Shown: positions 25,518 through 34,048, counted from the stretch's first letter. The stretch is 64,000 nucleotides of DNA from UBA4877 sp002399285 (GCA_036771835.1 DAIPGN010000007.1:1-64000), one strand, 5' to 3'. A program made the numbers and translations. The notes: generated from the sequence alone by a model not told the origin.

Positions 25518-26204
25518 ATGGCCTTTGCAAAAAAGCAGGTGGGAGAATTCCAGATTGGGCCGGGTCCCATTGAACCGGGACGTATTCCCAATCCTATTGA
25601 GATCGCCTGCATAATAACCGATAAAGTGTATGATGCATGTTCACAGAGGGTATGCCTTGACTCAATTTCACCTGTTTCATTCTGCCCGAGGATACCGACA
25701 CCCATCGAATTTGACGGCTGTCAGGATTTCCGTATCACCGTGCCCGAAGGATTTACGGTGTCCCCTATTCCTGACAGGGAGGGTTTTGCAAGAGTAAGAG
25801 GCACCTTTAAGGTGTGCTTCAATGCAATATTGAGGAGCACTGGGACCAATAATACACAGTTAGTGCCGGTAATAACGACTTTTGATAAAGATGTAATATT
25901 ATATATACCGCAGCCCTGTCCGGAAAATATAAGGTTTGAAGCTGTAGCCGAGTGCTTGTTCGGAAGGGTCAATGCAAACAACACGCTTGATGTGATCGTT
26001 GGAGTGTATGTCATTCTGAAGGCGGCTATAACGGTACAGTTAATGGTACCGGCTTATGGATTCTGTCCTACACCGCCGGAGTGCGAAGAATTCCCGACCA
26101 ATGTATGCGAAGAATTTATGACCAGCCCATTCCCTGAATTTTTCCCTCCGCAGCTTTTTGACATCGATCCGCCCTATGACCCGGGCTGCCCGCACTGCGA
26201 ATAA
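25518..26204 (+). CDS. Cys-rich protein, possibly spore surface
   Basis: Unrecognised 228-residue protein with 13 Cys and many Pro. It has no signal peptide. An N-terminal GPGPIEPGRIPNPIEIAC leads to ITDKVYDACSQRVCLD, a central domain of alternating strands with the pattern VRGTFKVCFNAIL and ILYIPQPCPENI, and a C-terminal acidic, Pro-rich tail ending in CPHCE. The Cys spacing and lack of export signal fit proteins cross-linked into a spore coat, and a glycosyltransferase follows, but this is inference. A clear SD (GGGAGG) precedes the ATG. A terminator follows. Confidence 0.6.
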   Translation: MAFAKKQVGEFQIGPGPIEPGRIPNPIEIACIITDKVYDACSQRVCLDSISPVSFCPRIPTPIEFDGCQDFRITVPEGFTVSPIPDREGFARVRGTFKVCFNAILRSTGTNNTQLVPVITTFDKDVILYIPQPCPENIRFEAVAECLFGRVNANNTLDVIVGVYVILKAAITVQLMVPAYGFCPTPPECEEFPTNVCEEFMTSPFPEFFPPQLFDIDPPYDPGCPHCE

Positions 26205-26213
26205 TACCGAAAT

Positions 26214-26246
26214 AACCAGCGACTGCGATGTTGCTGGTTGCTTTTT
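26214..26246 (+). terminator. Intrinsic terminator abutting the next start codon
   Basis: A 10-bp stem with one G-U pair (26214-26223 with 26230-26239) and a 6-base loop is followed by CTTTTTA. Its T-run ends directly at the ATG of the glycosyltransferase gene. Confidence 0.75.
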
Positions 26247-27344
26247 ATGAAATACCTATTGGTAACATTTATTGACATGGAGAAGCCGCTCAGGCAGAGG
26301 CCGCATTATTTGGCCGATTATCTGAAGAATGAGGGACTTCTCCATGTATTATCCATAAAATATGGCAGGCAGGTCGGACATAGGGAGATAGTAGATCGCG
26401 GCGATTATATCAATACGATTATAGAGTGCCGTTTTACAGACCTCTTTAATGAAAACTTTTTATATGAGCAGTTTAGGCCGGATAATTTTTACGATGTGGT
26501 CATTTGCGAGGGGCCGTGGGCAGGTTATTTGGGCATGAAACTTAAGGATAAAGGCCGGGCCGGGCTGTATGTATATGAAGATATAGACTACTTTCCGGCA
26601 TTTTTTCAATATGACTTTGTTTACGAGACAGTCAGGGGTATGGAGGACCGCTGTATGGCAAAGGCAGACCTCATATTTACGGTCAGCAAAACGTTAAAGC
26701 AGTTCAGAGACGGCTATTTGGACAGCAGTAAAATATTCATAAGTCCCAACGGGATAGATAAGATATACGCGTCGCAAGGAGTCAGAGAAGATAATATCAT
26801 ATATGCCGGAACACTGGATGAATGGTCGGGTATCGATATGGTCATCAAGGCATACGCTAAAGTGACCGAAAGCGAGGGAAACAGCAAATTTCTCATCTAT
26901 GGCGGCGGCAAAATGGTAAATGAATATAGAAATTTGATAAATAGATTAAACATTGCAGACAGGGCATTTATAATGGGCATGATCCCACACCGAACGCTTA
27001 TCGATATATATAACAGATCGCTCATAGGCGTATGTGTGCTGAAACCCATAGAAGTCGTAAGATATTGCTTTCCGATAAAACTGATTGAATATATGGCCTC
27101 CGGGCTGCCATCCGTTGTGACGGGATACGGCGATATGGACGAGATAATAAATGAATCGGGCTGCGGCATTTCCGTCGACTATGAGGAAGACGAGATAGCG
27201 GATGCGCTGCTGCATCTCATAGGTATGGGTATGGAAGAGAGGGAAAAAATGGCGGATAGAGGCAGGGAATACGCGAAGGATTTTCAATGGAAGGATATAT
27301 TTAAAGACGAGCTCGATATCATAAAAGCTCGTCTATCGGAATAA
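26247..27344 (+). CDS. GT4-type glycosyltransferase
   Basis: Glycosyltransferase of 365 residues with GT-B layout. The N-terminal KYLLVTFIDMEKPLRQRPHY is usual for spore-surface and cell-wall GT4 enzymes. The C-terminal domain has YAGTLDEWSGID, IYGGGKM, IMGMIPHRTL and the nucleotide-sugar region PIKLIEYMASGLPSV. It would transfer a sugar from an activated donor to an unknown acceptor. The start has no SD; it sits immediately behind a terminator, so either the transcript reads through or it begins nearly at the ATG. The 3' end overlaps the convergent PHP gene by 26 bases. Confidence 0.85.
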   Translation: MKYLLVTFIDMEKPLRQRPHYLADYLKNEGLLHVLSIKYGRQVGHREIVDRGDYINTIIECRFTDLFNENFLYEQFRPDNFYDVVICEGPWAGYLGMKLKDKGRAGLYVYEDIDYFPAFFQYDFVYETVRGMEDRCMAKADLIFTVSKTLKQFRDGYLDSSKIFISPNGIDKIYASQGVREDNIIYAGTLDEWSGIDMVIKAYAKVTESEGNSKFLIYGGGKMVNEYRNLINRLNIADRAFIMGMIPHRTLIDIYNRSLIGVCVLKPIEVVRYCFPIKLIEYMASGLPSVVTGYGDMDEIINESGCGISVDYEEDEIADALLHLIGMGMEEREKMADRGREYAKDFQWKDIFKDELDIIKARLSE

Positions 27345-28128
27345 GGCAGGGTTTACGGTCACTATATGAAGTTATATGGGTAAAGCCGCAATCCGATAAA
27401 ACAGTCAGATACTTATGCCTGTCAATGGCAAATTGATCGGGGGTGTGAGAATCGGAGCCCAAGGTGATATATTTGCCGTTTAGCTCTCTGTATCTCTTGA
27501 GGATATCTTCCGACGGCTCGGTATTTCCCAGATCATATCTCGCCGCGGCGATATTTGCCTCCAGTCCTTTGCCTTTATCTACAAGTACGCACAATATCTT
27601 ATTTATTATATCCGAATACTCGTCGAGCGGCATACTTTTGTCATCGTATGGGCAATACCTTCTGATAACGTCAAGGTGGCCCAGACAATCGAAATCATCG
27701 AAATGCGATATGCATTCATACACCTCGCATAAATATTCGGTAAAAGCCTCTTTTTTACTTCTGCTTTTATAGAAATTCTCTTTGAACAGGTCTATTCTAT
27801 CTACATAATGGATGGACCCCAAAACAAAATCAAAATGCTTATCTTTCAAAAACTCTTCTATTTTATCCAATAAGCGGGATTGGAGACCTATTTCCAATCC
27901 TTTTTTCATAATGATCTTGTCGCCGTATATCTCTTTGCATCGGGCGTATTCTTCAGTATACTCCGTATAATCAAGATCAAAATCAAAATATTGGCCCGAT
28001 GGATTGAGATCACAGTGGTCGGTAAAACAAATCTCCTTCAGACCCATTCCGACGGCCTGTTTGCAGACGCACTCCATGGTTTGTCTCGCATCCTTGGAAA
28101 ATTGGGTGTGTATATGATAATCTATCAA
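27319..28128 (-). CDS. PHP-family histidinol-phosphatase-like protein
   Basis: Metal-dependent phosphoesterase of 269 residues of the HisJ type. PHP motifs are DYHIHTQFSKDA at the N-terminus, FTDHCDLNPSG, GLEIGLQ, LGSIHYVD, LGHLDVIRRY and the last motif GSDSHTPDQ. HisJ enzymes remove phosphate from histidinol phosphate, but many PHP relatives act on other phosphates. No other his genes are in the window, so the substrate is open. The start is TTG, eight bases after GGAGG. Confidence 0.85.
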   Translation of the reverse strand: MIDYHIHTQFSKDARQTMECVCKQAVGMGLKEICFTDHCDLNPSGQYFDFDLDYTEYTEEYARCKEIYGDKIIMKKGLEIGLQSRLLDKIEEFLKDKHFDFVLGSIHYVDRIDLFKENFYKSRSKKEAFTEYLCEVYECISHFDDFDCLGHLDVIRRYCPYDDKSMPLDEYSDIINKILCVLVDKGKGLEANIAAARYDLGNTEPSEDILKRYRELNGKYITLGSDSHTPDQFAIDRHKYLTVLSDCGFTHITSYSDRKPCLIPIDELL

Positions 28129-28263
28129 GATATTCGCCTCCGTGGATTATTATAACATACATACCGTGTTCCATATACAAAATTTAGGATACGCTCTTTT
28201 AAAAGATAGAAATTATGTTAAAATATACTTGATGTTTTTAATACGTAAGGGGGGGTGAAAGGT

Positions 28264-28443
28264 ATGGCATATAAAATCAATAATGAAGAATGCATAGGAT
28301 GCGGCGCATGTGAATCCGAGTGCCCGGAGAGTGCCATTTCGGCCACAGAGGATTTCGTATATGTGATCGATTCCGCTAAATGTTCGGAAGACGCAGCATG
28401 CGTAAGCGTGTGTCCGGTCGACTGTATATCGCTTGACAATTAA
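28264..28443 (+). CDS. Small ferredoxin with a CxxDxxC second motif
   Basis: Ferredoxin of 59 residues. Motif 1 is canonical: C10, C13, C16, C20 (CIGCGACESECP). In motif 2 the second Cys is replaced by Asp: C40-S-E-D43-A-A-C46-V-S-V-C50-P, followed by an extra C54. The CxxDxxC pattern is the one known from Pyrococcus furiosus ferredoxin, where Asp ligates a [4Fe-4S] cluster. Here it would lie in a two-cluster protein, possibly making one cluster [3Fe-4S]/[4Fe-4S] interconvertible. The ATG at 28264 follows a G-rich SD. It stands alone and probably serves the Rnf-based redox economy. Confidence 0.9.
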   Translation: MAYKINNEECIGCGACESECPESAISATEDFVYVIDSAKCSEDAACVSVCPVDCISLDN

Positions 28444-28469
28444 TTCACCTGCCAGTTTGTCGCAGCCTG

Positions 28470-28491
28470 AAAGCCGCCGTACGGCGGCTTT
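28470..28491. terminator. Bidirectional palindromic terminator
   Basis: A 22-base perfect palindrome with a GCCGCCG core, between convergent ferredoxin and DUF4015 genes, flanked by short T-rich runs on both strands. Confidence 0.8.
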
Positions 28492-28502
28492 ATCTTTAGC
28501 TC

Positions 28503-29756
28503 TTATTTTCTGAGGACGTCTTCGGAATATTTATTCCCCGCATTCCAAAGCATATATTCCTTGATTCCGTTATCATTCAGGGCCTTAACCTGTTTCAGCA
28601 GATCCTCGCCTGTATATCTTGGCGTACCAAGAGAAAAATCTTGTATCCATGGCCTTATGACCGCGCTCTTTTCAGCGCCCTCATCCTTTTTAAATGCATC
28701 CTTTACGGCCTTGTCCACAACCTCATAGGGATGCGCGTTGGGATTGCTGAATCCATAATTTCCGGCGTAATAGTGAGAAGGGTATATCATGGGGCTTATA
28801 TAATCTACGATCGGCGATATCTTTTCCCACTTCTGCCCTATGCCCATATCGTCGCTCACACTGGTGGTGAGGCCGAATACATCGGCTGAGATTATTACGT
28901 TGTAACCCTTAAGCTGTTCCCGGGCATAGGATAAAAAATCAGCTATACAATCCTCTTTGGACTTCCCGTCCTGGCCTGGGAAAAAGGCTTCCGCATCCAC
29001 CCTGGCTCCGTTTTCCGGGAAACGTACATAATCAAACTGAATCTCCTTAAAACCGTTCAGGGCAGCCTCTTTGGCAATGGCTATATCGTAGTCCCACACC
29101 CGCTTGTCATACGGATTTACCCATGAGACCCCCTTGCGGTCACGCCAGATCCCTCCCGCTTTTTTCCGTATGGATAGGTCAGGCCGATGCTCGGACAGAT
29201 TTCTGTCCTTAAAGGTGACTATTCGTGCAATTGGGTATATATTATGGCTGGTAAGCGTATTCATAAATGCATGTACGTCCTTTATACGCACATACTTGTT
29301 TGCATCGACCTCATTTACGATCTGTATGCCGCTCTTGTAACTCATCAGCCCGTTATCATCTTTTACGTCTATTACCATGGTATTCAGATCGGAATTATCC
29401 AGCAGGTCGACCAGGTGTTCAAAGTGTTCCTTGCTTCCCGCTATATTGCCTGTCACGTAGATGCCCTTGACTACGGGAGGATCAGGTTTTTGGGGTTTTT
29501 TCTCCGGAAGCGGTACGTAGTATTCCTTTAATTCCTCCTTCAGCGCCTTATCCTTCTCAGCCAATTCCTTATTTCTTCGTATCGTTTCATCTCTGCCGGT
29601 CTTTTGTATGTCCAGCTTTTCCTGCAGAAGTTCTTTGCTTGATAGTTGGTTCTTTATGGAAGCTGCGGTTGAGGAATTTTCTCTGTAAAAAAAGAATATC
29701 CCAGATACGATCGCTAATAGTATCAAAATTGTGATGATTATGCCTGACCTTTTCAC
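28503..29756 (-). CDS. DUF4015 putative glycoside hydrolase, membrane-anchored
   Basis: Protein of 417 residues. An N-terminal signal anchor (GIIITILILLAIVSGIFFF) is followed by a charged helical stretch (about 30-80) and a Pro-rich hinge. From about residue 97 (VKGIYVTGNIAGS) it matches the DUF4015 TIM-barrel glycosidase-like family, with FKEIQFDYVRFP, ISADVFGLT and DYISPMIYPSHY as hallmark strands carrying acidic residues. The substrate is unknown; action on cell-wall or spore glycans is a guess. GTG start with GGGGG upstream. It is divergent from darA. Confidence 0.88.
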   Translation of the reverse strand: MKRSGIIITILILLAIVSGIFFFYRENSSTAASIKNQLSSKELLQEKLDIQKTGRDETIRRNKELAEKDKALKEELKEYYVPLPEKKPQKPDPPVVKGIYVTGNIAGSKEHFEHLVDLLDNSDLNTMVIDVKDDNGLMSYKSGIQIVNEVDANKYVRIKDVHAFMNTLTSHNIYPIARIVTFKDRNLSEHRPDLSIRKKAGGIWRDRKGVSWVNPYDKRVWDYDIAIAKEAALNGFKEIQFDYVRFPENGARVDAEAFFPGQDGKSKEDCIADFLSYAREQLKGYNVIISADVFGLTTSVSDDMGIGQKWEKISPIVDYISPMIYPSHYYAGNYGFSNPNAHPYEVVDKAVKDAFKKDEGAEKSAVIRPWIQDFSLGTPRYTGEDLLKQVKALNDNGIKEYMLWNAGNKYSEDVLRK

Positions 29757-29898
29757 TTATGTATCCCCCTATCTGTTTTACATATCTATTGTATAGGAAA
29801 ACCGGGGTTAAAAAAAGTTAAATTTTGTTTAAGATGCTGGTAATTATTGCATTTTTAAAGTATAATTCTATATAAAGGGTGAAAGGAGGGTTTTGATC

Positions 29899-30225
29899 AT
29901 GAAATTATTGATTGCGATAGTACAAGATGAAGATGCGGGGGAGCTGATGCAGGAGCTCACGAAGTCCAAGTTCCAGTTTACAAAGCTTGCTACTACCGGC
30001 GGGTTTTTGAGAGCGGGCAATACGACGCTCATGATAGGCTTGGAGGACGAGCGCCTTAAGGAGTGTACGGACTGCATAGACAATATCTGCAAGAGCAGAA
30101 AGCAATTGATAACGCCGCCTATTATGGGCGGAGCCGGCGAGGTTTACCTCTCTTACCCTATGGAAGTGACGATAGGCGGAGCTACGGTATTTGTTCTGGA
30201 CATGGAGCAGCTCATAAAGATATAG
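29899..30225 (+). CDS. darA: Cyclic di-AMP receptor (PII-like)
   Basis: Small trimeric signal protein of 108 residues, the DarA/YaaQ family that binds c-di-AMP. Characteristic stretches are LIAIVQDEDAGEL, FTKLATTGGFLRAGNTTLMIG and the C-terminal GGATVFVLDMEQ. Its output is not fully known in any species. AAAGGAGG lies nine bases before the ATG at 29899; an in-frame TTG two codons earlier is too close to it. A TATAAT at 29861-29866 may be its -10. A c-di-AMP riboswitch occurs elsewhere in this window (39149-39254). Confidence 0.93.
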   Translation: MKLLIAIVQDEDAGELMQELTKSKFQFTKLATTGGFLRAGNTTLMIGLEDERLKECTDCIDNICKSRKQLITPPIMGGAGEVYLSYPMEVTIGGATVFVLDMEQLIKI

Positions 30226-30422
30226 AAATGCGGCATATGCTTTGGGTCGGCATTTAGCTAAAATGGTACCAAGAACTATATTTGGGCGCTGAGAAATCAG
30301 TGCCCTTTTAATATTTGGCTTTTAAAGATTAATATACAAATATATTACAATTTTGTAACATTCAGTGAATGCGAAAATTCTTAATGATATAGTTATTTGT
30401 AGAAAAAGTACCTGCCCGCACA

Positions 30423-31057
30423 TTCTGTGAGAAGCTTATAGGAGCAAATGTAAATTATGAACCCGAGACCAAGGAGGTAACTATAAACTTTGTCGGGGAC
30501 TCTTTAAAGATGACCTTGGGATCTACGCAGTACTATGTAAACGGAAGGTATGGCGCTTTAGTACCATACCGGTACTAAAAAACGGAGCGGTATTTATCCC
30601 CCTGAAGACAATAATTGACGCCTTTCATATTAAATCAGAATGGAATGAAGAGTATAACTATGTCTCGTTGAATGACGACAGGATAATGAAAACTGAGCTA
30701 ATAGAACAAATAAACAAATATTGGATATTATAAAGGGGGAAGGCGATGACCCGGATGCCTTCGTCCCTCTTAACTTCATAATGGAGACCAAGGACTCGGA
30801 GGATAGCTGGTACTGGCATTATGTGACTGAATTAAAGAATGTGACTGGAGAGGATATTCCCGAGGGCAAAGAGGGGATCCAAACAATTTTTGTCTTCGAT
30901 GGAACATAGGGGTGATAGTTTCACGTCTCTATCTATATATGAAAAGAACCCGTCCGTTAAAAAAGATGAAGTAATAACCAAAAAAGCATTTTTCGATTAC
31001 GTTAGATCAAATGGCGGAGACTTAGATTTCATTCTGCTGTTGGGAAGGACATTTTAG
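30423..31057 (+). pseudogene. Decayed stalk-domain (copper amine oxidase N-like) protein
   Basis: Three reading frames in series give one broken protein. The first part reads VNYEPETKEVTINF, then after a frame change near 30555 KNGAVFIPLKTIIDAFHI, the hallmark of the copper amine oxidase N-terminal-like (stalk) domain. After another change near 30720 it reads KGEGDDPDAFVPLNFIMETK, and after a third near 30910 it continues to a stop at 31057. No start codon or signal peptide remains. The same domain family forms the C-terminus of the L,D-transpeptidase at 32679. Around it, 30226-30422 and 31058-31294 hold nothing I can support. Confidence 0.7.
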
Positions 31058-31294
31058 ATCACTTGATTTTGGTTTTAAACTTTTTGTTCCCCTCATGGTT
31101 TGCTGTTGATCATAGAGAGGAGCATATTTTTATGCTATAGGATAAAAGGAATGATAAAACTTGATCAAGATGACCTTATAATACCAAAAGATTGATACAG
31201 CCAAATGGACAGATATACAAGTGCCATACCGGTAAAATAAAAAGACCGCGCAAATACATGAGTATAATGCGCGGCCTTGTCTTTTCAGGATATA

Positions 31295-31383
31295 TGGTGC
31301 CGAAGGCGGGAGTCGAACCCGCACAGGGTGTGAGCCCTACTGGATTTTGAGTCCAGCGCGTCTGCCTATTCCACCACTTCGGC
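31295..31383 (-). tRNA. tRNA-Leu (CAA)
   Basis: Class II tRNA of 89 bases with encoded CCA. The acceptor stem GCCGAAG/CTTCGGC pairs fully, the anticodon stem is CTGGA/TCCAG with loop CTCAAAA giving anticodon CAA, a long variable arm follows, and the T arm is GCGGGTTCGACTCCCGC. Confidence 0.95.
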
Positions 31384-31448
31384 ACGCTACGTATGATATA
31401 ATATCATAAGCGGAGACTATTTTCAAGAAATTTTTAGGAGGCAAGATC

Positions 31449-32600
31449 ATGTTGAAATTTTTAGATGCGGGGGAGTCTCACGGCAGCTGCTATGTGGGCA
31501 TAATCGACGGTATGCCTGCCGGTCTGGAAATAGAGACGGACAGCGTGGACAGGCTGCTCTTTGAAAGGCAGAATGTGTACGGCAGGGGAGGCAGGATGGC
31601 GATAGAAAAGGACAGCTTACTGATCTTGTCCGGGGTAAGAGGAGGTAAGACCACCGGCAGTCCCATAGGACTGATGATCAAAAACAGGGACTATGAGAAT
31701 TGGAAGGAATATATGCAAACGATGGTCGGGATAAAAGAGGGGAAAGAGGTCACAGTACCCCGGCCCGGCCATGCCGATCTTGCCGGCATGATGAAATACG
31801 GCTGCGACGATGCACGGGATATAATCGAGAGGGCAAGCGCGCGGGAGACGGTGATGCGGACCGCCATCGGCGGCATCGCCATGCTGCTTTTAAAAACATT
31901 CGGCATCGCGGTAAGAGCCCATGTGACAAGAATAGGCCGGGCCACCGCGGTCTGCGATAATTTGGATGATGCCTACTGGGCCAGGGTAGAAAATTCGCCC
32001 GTACGCTGCGGGGACGCAAACGCCAAAGGAGAAATGATAGCAGAGATAGACAGAGCGAAAGAGGCGGGAGATACAGTCGGAGGCATCGTACAGACAGCGG
32101 TCTTGAATGTCCCGGCGGGGCTGGGAAGCCACACTGCTTGGGACGACAGGCTTGATGCCCGCCTTTCCGCGGCATGCATGAGCGTACAGGCCGTAAAGGG
32201 CGTGGAAATAGGCATGGGATTTGAAGCCGCCGAAAGATACGGAAGCGAGGTCCATGATGAGATCTTTTATGGAGGCGGTAAATTCTACAGGAAGACAAAT
32301 AATGCGGGCGGCATAGAGAGCGGCATATCCAACGGCGAAACCATAATAATAAACTGCGCCGTAAAACCCATCCCCACGCTTTCGCAGCCGCTGGCCAGCG
32401 TGGACGTCCGCACCAAGGGCCCGGCCAAGGCGCACTCGGAAAGAAGCGATATATGCGCCGTACCCGCTGCCTCCATAGTACTAGGGGCAGTTGCGGCATG
32501 GGAGATAGCGGCGGCGTTTCTGGACAAATTTGGGGGAGACACTATCGACGAGATAAAAAATGCCTATGGCTACCATATAACCAGGATGGGTAAACTATGA
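31449..32600 (+). CDS. aroC: Chorismate synthase
   Basis: Last enzyme of the shikimate pathway (383 residues); it makes chorismate from EPSP with reduced FMN. The sequence LDAGESHGSCYVGIIDGMPAG is typical in part at the N-terminus (GESHG), followed by RPGHADLAG, DARDIIERASARETV and near the C-terminus KTNNAGGIESGIS-type residues. The FMN/phosphate-binding Arg and His are present. AGGAGG precedes the ATG. No other aro genes lie nearby, so it is a stand-alone gene or is cotranscribed with the following L,D-transpeptidase. Confidence 0.95.
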   Translation: MLKFLDAGESHGSCYVGIIDGMPAGLEIETDSVDRLLFERQNVYGRGGRMAIEKDSLLILSGVRGGKTTGSPIGLMIKNRDYENWKEYMQTMVGIKEGKEVTVPRPGHADLAGMMKYGCDDARDIIERASARETVMRTAIGGIAMLLLKTFGIAVRAHVTRIGRATAVCDNLDDAYWARVENSPVRCGDANAKGEMIAEIDRAKEAGDTVGGIVQTAVLNVPAGLGSHTAWDDRLDARLSAACMSVQAVKGVEIGMGFEAAERYGSEVHDEIFYGGGKFYRKTNNAGGIESGISNGETIIINCAVKPIPTLSQPLASVDVRTKGPAKAHSERSDICAVPAASIVLGAVAAWEIAAAFLDKFGGDTIDEIKNAYGYHITRMGKL

Positions 32601-32629
32601 TCTTTTATCCATAAATAAGGCATAATGAC

Positions 32630-32675
32630 GATCCCCTTTTAATAAGCTTATAATAAATTGCTGTAAAAGGGGATC
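32630..32675 (+). promoter_or_regulatory. Hairpin burying the L,D-transpeptidase ribosome binding site
   Basis: A perfect 12-bp inverted repeat (32630-32641 with 32664-32675) closes a 22-base loop. The AGGGG SD of the next gene (32668-32672) is inside the 3' arm, six bases before the ATG. The 5' arm ends in TTTT, so it could also weakly terminate aroC antisense to nothing; a translational gate is the simpler idea. Confidence 0.65.
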
Positions 32676-32678
32676 TAT

Positions 32679-33851
32679 ATGAAAAGGTTACTGCTTTGTA
32701 TTATGGTTTTATCGGTCTTTTTTTGTGCCTCCGCTGCCTATGCAGCGCCAGGTGACGGAATCATCATAAATCTTCCCAGCCTAACGCTGACTTTTGATAA
32801 GGGGGATGTGCACAGGGAGTATCCGGTGGCAATAGGCAAATCCCTTTCCAACACTCCCAAGGGCAGTTATAAGGTGGCGGCCAAGGTAAAGGACCCGACG
32901 TGGTATCCTCCCGACGGAGGCAAAGCGGTGCCGCCGGGGAAAAAGAATCCTTTGGGGCACCGCTGGATAAATTTTTATCCAGGTTACGGCATTCACGGAA
33001 ATAACAATGCGAAGTCCATCGGTACATTGGCCTCGCTGGGTTGCGTGCGCATGTATAACGGCGACGTCGAGGAACTCTTTGATATGGTGTCCGTCGGTAC
33101 TCCCGTGCTTATCACATACCAGACTGCAAAGGAGATAACCGACGGTGATAAAAAGATACTGGAGATATATGCCGACGTATATGGACGCGGCGTCAATTCC
33201 CAATCAAGTATAAAGGCAAAACTAAGCGGAATGGGTATAACGACCGGCGAAGAGAAATTTAAATATGTCTTTGCCGGAAATAAAAAGAAGACTGCCTATT
33301 ATTCCGACGGCTGGATATTGACTAAAGGAGACAAATTTTTGTCCGCAGGGTTAGTAAAAGAGAATGATGCTTTGTATATATCTGCCGATGCGGTAAAGAA
33401 CATCTTTGGGATCGATTATCTTCTCAATCTGGATACCGGTATCATGAGTATAAATGGAGAAGAAATCGATTTTGTTGACAGAGGCGGAAAATATATTGAT
33501 CTTGACTGCCTGCTCAATATACTTAAACTGGGCTATGACATAGACGCCGGGGCACAGAGGGTGGACATCAGAGGCAGTATGATCTTTCTCAATGGGAAAT
33601 TCATCGGGAAGACTAATTATGCCAATTATGACAGCCGGGAGATAAAATTGCCGCTGAAGACCGTCGCGGAGCAATTTGGGAATAAGGTGGGATGGGATGC
33701 TGCGACAAACGAGGTGAGCATTGACGATAAGGCCGTGCCTGCAGCGGTCTTAAACGGGGTCTCATATATGGGTATTAAAGAGCTTGCCGGTATGTTCAAA
33801 TTTGACTATGAAATTGATTCACGATATGGTATTATACAAATTAAGCGATAG
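32679..33851 (+). CDS. L,D-transpeptidase (YkuD) with C-terminal stalk domain
   Basis: Exported cell-wall enzyme of 390 residues. A signal peptide (LLCIMVLSVFFCASAAYA) leads to a YkuD domain with GYGIHGNNNAKSIG and the catalytic SLGCVRMYN (His near 107, Cys near 122). It forms 3-3 cross-links or attaches proteins to peptidoglycan. From about residue 205 there is a copper-amine-oxidase-N-like (stalk) region in two lobes, with VPAAVLNGVSYMGIKELAGM at the end. Its SD is buried in a hairpin. The last codons lie in a 28-bp tandem repeat (33843-33898). Confidence 0.9.
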   Translation: MKRLLLCIMVLSVFFCASAAYAAPGDGIIINLPSLTLTFDKGDVHREYPVAIGKSLSNTPKGSYKVAAKVKDPTWYPPDGGKAVPPGKKNPLGHRWINFYPGYGIHGNNNAKSIGTLASLGCVRMYNGDVEELFDMVSVGTPVLITYQTAKEITDGDKKILEIYADVYGRGVNSQSSIKAKLSGMGITTGEEKFKYVFAGNKKKTAYYSDGWILTKGDKFLSAGLVKENDALYISADAVKNIFGIDYLLNLDTGIMSINGEEIDFVDRGGKYIDLDCLLNILKLGYDIDAGAQRVDIRGSMIFLNGKFIGKTNYANYDSREIKLPLKTVAEQFGNKVGWDAATNEVSIDDKAVPAAVLNGVSYMGIKELAGMFKFDYEIDSRYGIIQIKR

Positions 33852-33898
33852 TTCATAGTATGGACAAATTAAGCGATGGCTCGTAGTATGGACAAATT
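33843..33898 (+). repeat. 28-bp tandem direct repeat covering a stop codon
   Basis: Two adjacent 28-base units (33843-33870 and 33871-33898) match at 25 of 28 positions. The first unit encodes the last residues and stop of the L,D-transpeptidase; the second is non-coding. It directly abuts the dispersed repeat at 33901. Confidence 0.85.
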
Positions 33899-33900
33899 GG

Positions 33901-33936
33901 CAGACCGTGACAAATTGCGCAAGTCAAGGCGGCAAG
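33901..33936. repeat. Dispersed 36-bp repeat, copy B
   Basis: Inverted relative to copy A at 24-59, 33 of 36 positions identical. It is followed by a small inverted repeat, AAATTGC-TAT-GCAATTT (33938-33955), and GC-rich palindromic sequence. It lies between the L,D-transpeptidase gene and polA. Confidence 0.7.
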
Positions 33937-34048
33937 CAAAATTGCTATGCAATTTCGCGTTGCGCGAGACATCGGCCTGAAGCGGGTGATACCGCTTATT
34001 TTTATAGTATAATAGAAATAATAATAAGATTATGGGTGGTGAAAACCA

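Noticed and set aside
30721..30909. Independent 62-residue gene
   Set aside because: No SD, and its frame continues the broken stalk-domain protein before and after it.
31750..32499. Long open frame antisense to aroC
   Set aside because: Arg/Pro/Cys-rich composition, no SD, fully inside the well-supported aroC gene; a codon-bias shadow.
33855..33920. CRISPR-like look from repeated GGACAAATT units
   Set aside because: Only two full 28-bp units plus a partial, directly adjacent without spacers, and no cas genes.
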